Assembly: GCF_900107215.1 (NCBI RefSeq)
Contig: NZ_FNPD01000008.1
Coordinates: forward strand, 1-64,000
Direction: 5' to 3'
DNA length: 64,000 nucleotides
Origin: Acetomicrobium thermoterrenum DSM 13490
Lineage (GTDB): Bacteria > Synergistota > Synergistia > Synergistales > Acetomicrobiaceae
The position numbers and the translations under genes were made by a program. Under the pieces are notes generated by a model. It saw nothing but the letters and a program-made list of their open reading frames with translations, was not told the DNA's origin and searched no databases. Below are positions 60,851 through 64,000 of this stretch, in pieces; position 1 is the first letter of the stretch, and each line of letters starts with the position of its first letter.

Positions 60851-62392
60851 TTAGAAACGTTGTGTCAGTATGTCCTGCAAAAGATCCCAATCGTCCCACA
60901 CGTGTTCATACAACCGTCGATACAACGTATAAAAGGCCCTTGCCCGTTTCGTCTTCTCCACATCTGGCTGGTATTGTCTCTCTAATTGGACTGTTTTATT
61001 GACGGCATCCTCGATATCTTTGTATAAACCGACAGCTATCCCTGCGACTAAAGCCGTACCCTTGGCTCCGAACTCGGAACCTTTAGGCACTTCCAGGGGA
61101 AGCCCGGTCATGTCCGATAGAAGCTGACACCAAAAGGCACTTTGGGCACCGCCCCCCGATATCCTTACTCGATTTACCTTCATGGGGATGTATTGATAAC
61201 AGTCCATCATTGAAAATCCCACGCCCTCATATACCGCTCTTACAAGATTGTCTCTATTGTGAGTAGCGGTGATCCCGAAAAACTGGGCTCTGGCAGTGGG
61301 CTTGACAAAGGGGGCTCTTTCGCCGCTAGCGCTAAGGTAGGGATGATATACCACTCCTCCGGCTCCTATCTCAAGCTTTTTCACGTGCTCTTCTATCACA
61401 TCGTAGAAGGACATACCTCTTTCTGCGGCTTCCTCTTCGTAGGGCCTCCCCACCTGCGCCAAAATCCAATCGAGGTTGGGCGTTCCCATCATGACTCCCA
61501 TGGCCCTCACCCACAGTCCGGAAAATCCGTGACACATTGTAAATCCAACGTTCATCGGCTCTATATAAGGACCGTCCATTACTACCTCGTTAAAGCATGT
61601 GGTACCAATTATGGAGCAGGCATCGCCAGGGTGTATAGCACCCACGCCGGTAGCCGTGGCGATCACATCGAAGGGTCCTCCTATTACCGGTATGCCCGAC
61701 GGAAGCCCTAGAAGCGAAGCCGCCTCTTGGCTAAGGGGTGCATGATTTTCAAGGGGAGCTTTTACAGGGGGAAGTAAATATTCATACTTTAAGGTCCCGT
61801 ACATCTTCAACAATTCTTCCGAATATCTGCGTTTAGCTATATCAAAATGCGGAACACATCCGTCGGTCTCATCTGTAGTGATTTCACCGGTTAATTTGTA
61901 CTTTAGCCAATCCTTGCAGTACAAGGCCCATCGCGATCTTGTCAAAGACTCCGGTTCGTTTTCGTCGAGCCATTTAATTATTGCAGCCTGAACCCCAGAA
62001 AAAAGAACGGAGCCCAAAATCTTATAGGCCTTATCGCTTATGCCCTCTGCTTGCCATCTTGCAATTAAATCTCCCGCTCTTCCGTCTGACCATAAAATGG
62101 CAGGACGCACCGGATTGCCCTTTTCGTCAATGAGCCAACACCCATCTCCTTGTCCCGTCACTCCCATGGCGCATACCTGTTTGCCGGGGACGCCGCTTTT
62201 TGTGACGGCCTCTTTAATAGTTTTGACTACGGCTTCCCATACTTCGTTCATATCCTGTTCGTCCCAATTTGGCCTTGGGTTTAACACAGCAGTCCTTTGC
62301 CTAGCCACTGCCAGCTCATTGCCCTCTTCGTCAAAAACCACGCTTTTGACCATAGATGTGCCCGCATCGATCCCTATCAAAAACTTTTTCAT
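60851..62392 (-). CDS. FGGY-family carbohydrate kinase
   Basis: 513 residues. FLIGIDAGTSMVKSVVFDEEG (phosphate-1), MGVTGQGDGCWLIDEKGNPVRPAILWSDGRAG, DTDGCVPHF-like TDETDGCVPHFDIAKRRY and VRISGGGAQSAFWCQLLSDMTGLPLEVP are family motifs. The substrate is a ketose or polyol; closeness to a class II aldolase suggests rhamnulose/fuculose- or xylulose/erythrulose-type sugars. Gene 42 bases after the dehydrogenase gene. Product may be cleaved by the aldolase. Confidence 0.82.
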   Translation of the reverse strand: MKKFLIGIDAGTSMVKSVVFDEEGNELAVARQRTAVLNPRPNWDEQDMNEVWEAVVKTIKEAVTKSGVPGKQVCAMGVTGQGDGCWLIDEKGNPVRPAILWSDGRAGDLIARWQAEGISDKAYKILGSVLFSGVQAAIIKWLDENEPESLTRSRWALYCKDWLKYKLTGEITTDETDGCVPHFDIAKRRYSEELLKMYGTLKYEYLLPPVKAPLENHAPLSQEAASLLGLPSGIPVIGGPFDVIATATGVGAIHPGDACSIIGTTCFNEVVMDGPYIEPMNVGFTMCHGFSGLWVRAMGVMMGTPNLDWILAQVGRPYEEEAAERGMSFYDVIEEHVKKLEIGAGGVVYHPYLSASGERAPFVKPTARAQFFGITATHNRDNLVRAVYEGVGFSMMDCYQYIPMKVNRVRISGGGAQSAFWCQLLSDMTGLPLEVPKGSEFGAKGTALVAGIAVGLYKDIEDAVNKTVQLERQYQPDVEKTKRARAFYTLYRRLYEHVWDDWDLLQDILTQRF

Positions 62393-62434
62393 CCCTATCC
62401 CTCCTCACTCGGTTTTCACTAAAGATCAAGCGAA

Positions 62435-63463
62435 TCAGCTAAATATTTCTTTATTGACGCAATTTTTTAGCTCTCCCTTATCAAAATACAAATAAAGCGA
62501 TCCGGCGACCGTTTCAATGCCCCTGATCGCACTTTTTTGCGACGCCCCTGCGATGTGGGGCGTCAACAGGACGTTATCCAGCTTCGTCAAAGGATGATCG
62601 GGGGGCAGCGGTTCGGGATCAAACACATCTAAAGCGGCACCCTTTATTTTCCCCTTCGCCAAAGCTTCGTAGAGGGCATCGTAATCCACTATGCCGCCTC
62701 TTGCCGTGTTGACGAAATAAGAAGTGGACTTCATCAAGTTAAATTTACTTCCATCCATCATCTTCTCCGTCTCGGGGGAAAGCCTGACATGCAAACTGAC
62801 CACATCTGCCGTCTTCAAAAGCTCCTCAAAACTTGTGCTTTTGTGTCCTTCTTCTTCAATAATTGAAGGCGTTACATAGGGATCGTAAACTAAAACTTGG
62901 CATCCAAATAGGGAAAACATCTTTGCGACGTTACGCCCTACTTTTCCGTAGCCCACTATGCCGACAGTAAGATCGGAAAGTTCCGGGCCGACCTTGTCGT
63001 AAAGATATAGGTCGCCCCTCCATATCCCACGTTTTAACTCATAGTGTCCTAAAGCCATGTTTTTCATCAAAGCCAGCGTTGCGCCAACAGTAAATTCGAC
63101 CACTGCCGATTCGTTTCTGCCGGGACTATTGAAAAGCGGAATTTTCATTGAGGTACAAGCTTTTATGTTGACGTTGACGGGACCTCCCCGTGTACACGCA
63201 ACTGCCTTTAGTTTTGAAGCAGCTTGTAATAAAGCTTCGGTAACGGGCGCCGTATCGACTACTAAGACATCTGCATCCTTGACTAGAGGCATCAGCTCAT
63301 CAGGGGTGCCAGAACACTCTTTTACTTCATCGGTATCGTAAAATGGTTCGTTGGGCCAAGGGACTTCGTGTTCGACAAATTCCGCATCGGGAAAATACTT
63401 CCTAAACACATCTACGAAGAGAAAGCTTTTTACGAAGCCATCTCCTACAACTAGAAACTTCAT
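62435..63463 (-). CDS. D-isomer-specific 2-hydroxyacid dehydrogenase
   Basis: 342 residues. Rossmann motif VGIVGYGKVGRNVAKMFSLFG near residue 160, catalytic Arg/Glu/His in HVRLSPETEKMMDG, NTARGGIVD, LDVFDPEPLPPDHPL and LTPHIAGAS. NAD(P)-dependent; related to phosphoglycerate and glyoxylate reductases. Adjacent to the kinase and the aldolase, so a sugar-acid or aldehyde-derived acid is the likely substrate. Confidence 0.82.
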   Translation of the reverse strand: MKFLVVGDGFVKSFLFVDVFRKYFPDAEFVEHEVPWPNEPFYDTDEVKECSGTPDELMPLVKDADVLVVDTAPVTEALLQAASKLKAVACTRGGPVNVNIKACTSMKIPLFNSPGRNESAVVEFTVGATLALMKNMALGHYELKRGIWRGDLYLYDKVGPELSDLTVGIVGYGKVGRNVAKMFSLFGCQVLVYDPYVTPSIIEEEGHKSTSFEELLKTADVVSLHVRLSPETEKMMDGSKFNLMKSTSYFVNTARGGIVDYDALYEALAKGKIKGAALDVFDPEPLPPDHPLTKLDNVLLTPHIAGASQKSAIRGIETVAGSLYLYFDKGELKNCVNKEIFS

Positions 63464-63473
63464 CTCGCATCAC

Positions 63474-64000
63474 TCACTTCTGCCCATAGGTCTTAAACTT
63501 TTCCAACATCAGATCCATCTCATCATCGGAGAGTATCGTCGGTTCACCAACGCACTTGGCCCTATAGTAGATTTCGCAAACCATCTCAATTATCTCTGCG
63601 ATACCGAAGGCAGAGGGCATATCGGGGCCAACGGCTATAAGGCCATGATTAGCCAACAGAACGGCGTTGTATTCTTTGCCCATCGTATTATACGCAGCGT
63701 CAGCTATCTCCTGGGTGCCGAAGGTAGCGTAGGGTGCACAGGGGACCTTCTTTCCTGCATAGGCTATAAGGTAACTGGCGGGAGGCACATCCCAACGCAA
63801 GGTTGCTATGGTAGTGGCAAACATGGAGTGCGTATGGACTACAGCTTTTACGTCCTCTCTGTTCTGATAGAAAATCAGATGCATCCTCCATTCGCTCGAT
63901 GGTTTTCTAAAGCCATCGACTACTTTGCCTTCAAGATTCATTAAAACGATATCCTCAGGCTTAGTCTCGAAATAATCCATCCCGCTGGGAGAGATGGCCA
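63474..64000 (-). CDS. Class II aldolase (fuculose/ribulose-phosphate type), N-terminal part cut off
   Basis: 176 residues visible; the frame continues past the window edge (AISPSGMDYF across 63980). Zinc ligand pair HTH in VVHTHSMFATTIATL, further His in LLANHGLIAVG; the family's SPSG motif is present. Cleaves a ketose 1-phosphate to DHAP and an aldehyde such as lactaldehyde or glycolaldehyde. First visible gene of the aldolase-dehydrogenase-kinase group. Confidence 0.85.
   Translation of the reverse strand, partial: AISPSGMDYFETKPEDIVLMNLEGKVVDGFRKPSSEWRMHLIFYQNREDVKAVVHTHSMFATTIATLRWDVPPASYLIAYAGKKVPCAPYATFGTQEIADAAYNTMGKEYNAVLLANHGLIAVGPDMPSAFGIAEIIEMVCEIYYRAKCVGEPTILSDDEMDLMLEKFKTYGQK

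Overview
The window is a bacterial chromosome segment of moderate GC content. TTG and GTG starts are frequent and strong AGGAGG-type ribosome binding sites make most starts clear. The gene set suggests an anaerobic amino-acid and sugar/polyol fermenter of the Synergistetes type (Acetomicrobium/Anaerobaculum-like): a two-subunit glycine decarboxylase, a DUF3798 ABC transporter, many ferredoxins and MinD/NifX proteins, and a B12-dependent microcompartment. The taxonomic placement is inference. No tRNA, rRNA or CRISPR array was found.

Layout. 1-336: end of an ISL3-type transposase. 429-5905 (+): DUF3798 binding protein, sugar-type ABC ATPase, two permeases and a small membrane-anchored protein, closed by a terminator. 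6005-12235 (-): ilvN-ilvC-leuA-leuB-ilvB operon behind a classical attenuator with a Leu/Val/Ile-rich leader peptide that is easily missed. 12286-13065 (-): Mrp-type Fe-S carrier behind a Fur-like promoter. 13425-15778 (+): a large protein of unknown function paired with a LarC C-terminal-like protein. 15900-17826 (+): an FAD/NAD oxidoreductase with a damaged start, then a RelB/RelE-like toxin-antitoxin pair. 18029-20966 (-): iron/cobalamin-type ABC importer. 21422-27101 (-): radical SAM protein, zinc ribbon, NapH-like ferredoxin, ferredoxin, NifX domains, two MinD-ferredoxin ATPases and a DUF5320 protein; the distal genes sit behind a consensus promoter overlapped by a perfect Fur box. 27197-29458 (-): ABC-2 exporter and a Fur-family regulator. 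29581-36243 (-): NAD-kinase-like protein, YwlG-like protein, a RiPP-maturation-type B12/radical SAM protein and gcvPA-gcvPB.

36635-55835 (-) is a 24-gene propanediol/glycerol microcompartment operon. From its promoter end it runs pduU, pduV/eutP, shell pduA/J, pduB, pduCDE, reactivase pduGH, pduK-like shell, shell pduA/J, pduL, eutJ, pduM-like, a divergent and apparently permuted shell protein, pduN, pduO, pduP, pduS, pduT, a glycerol dehydrogenase, and then a second complete B12-dependent dehydratase (large, medium, small). The second dehydratase has changed substrate-pocket residues. Upstream lie an AraC-type response regulator (56032-57627) and a PocR-domain histidine kinase (57631-58839), which probably control the operon. 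59118-60530 is a C69 dipeptidase. The right edge (60851-64000) holds an FGGY sugar kinase, a 2-hydroxyacid dehydrogenase and a class II aldolase. Such a kinase-aldolase pair could yield lactaldehyde, a precursor of 1,2-propanediol for the microcompartment.

Points most worth a second look: the altered second dehydratase; the RiPP-type radical SAM enzyme inside a glycine-cleavage operon; the ilv leader peptide; the unknown protein plus LarC-like pair; the permuted BMC protein; and three genes whose expected start is missing. In two of these a single base in a homopolymer run would restore the frame.
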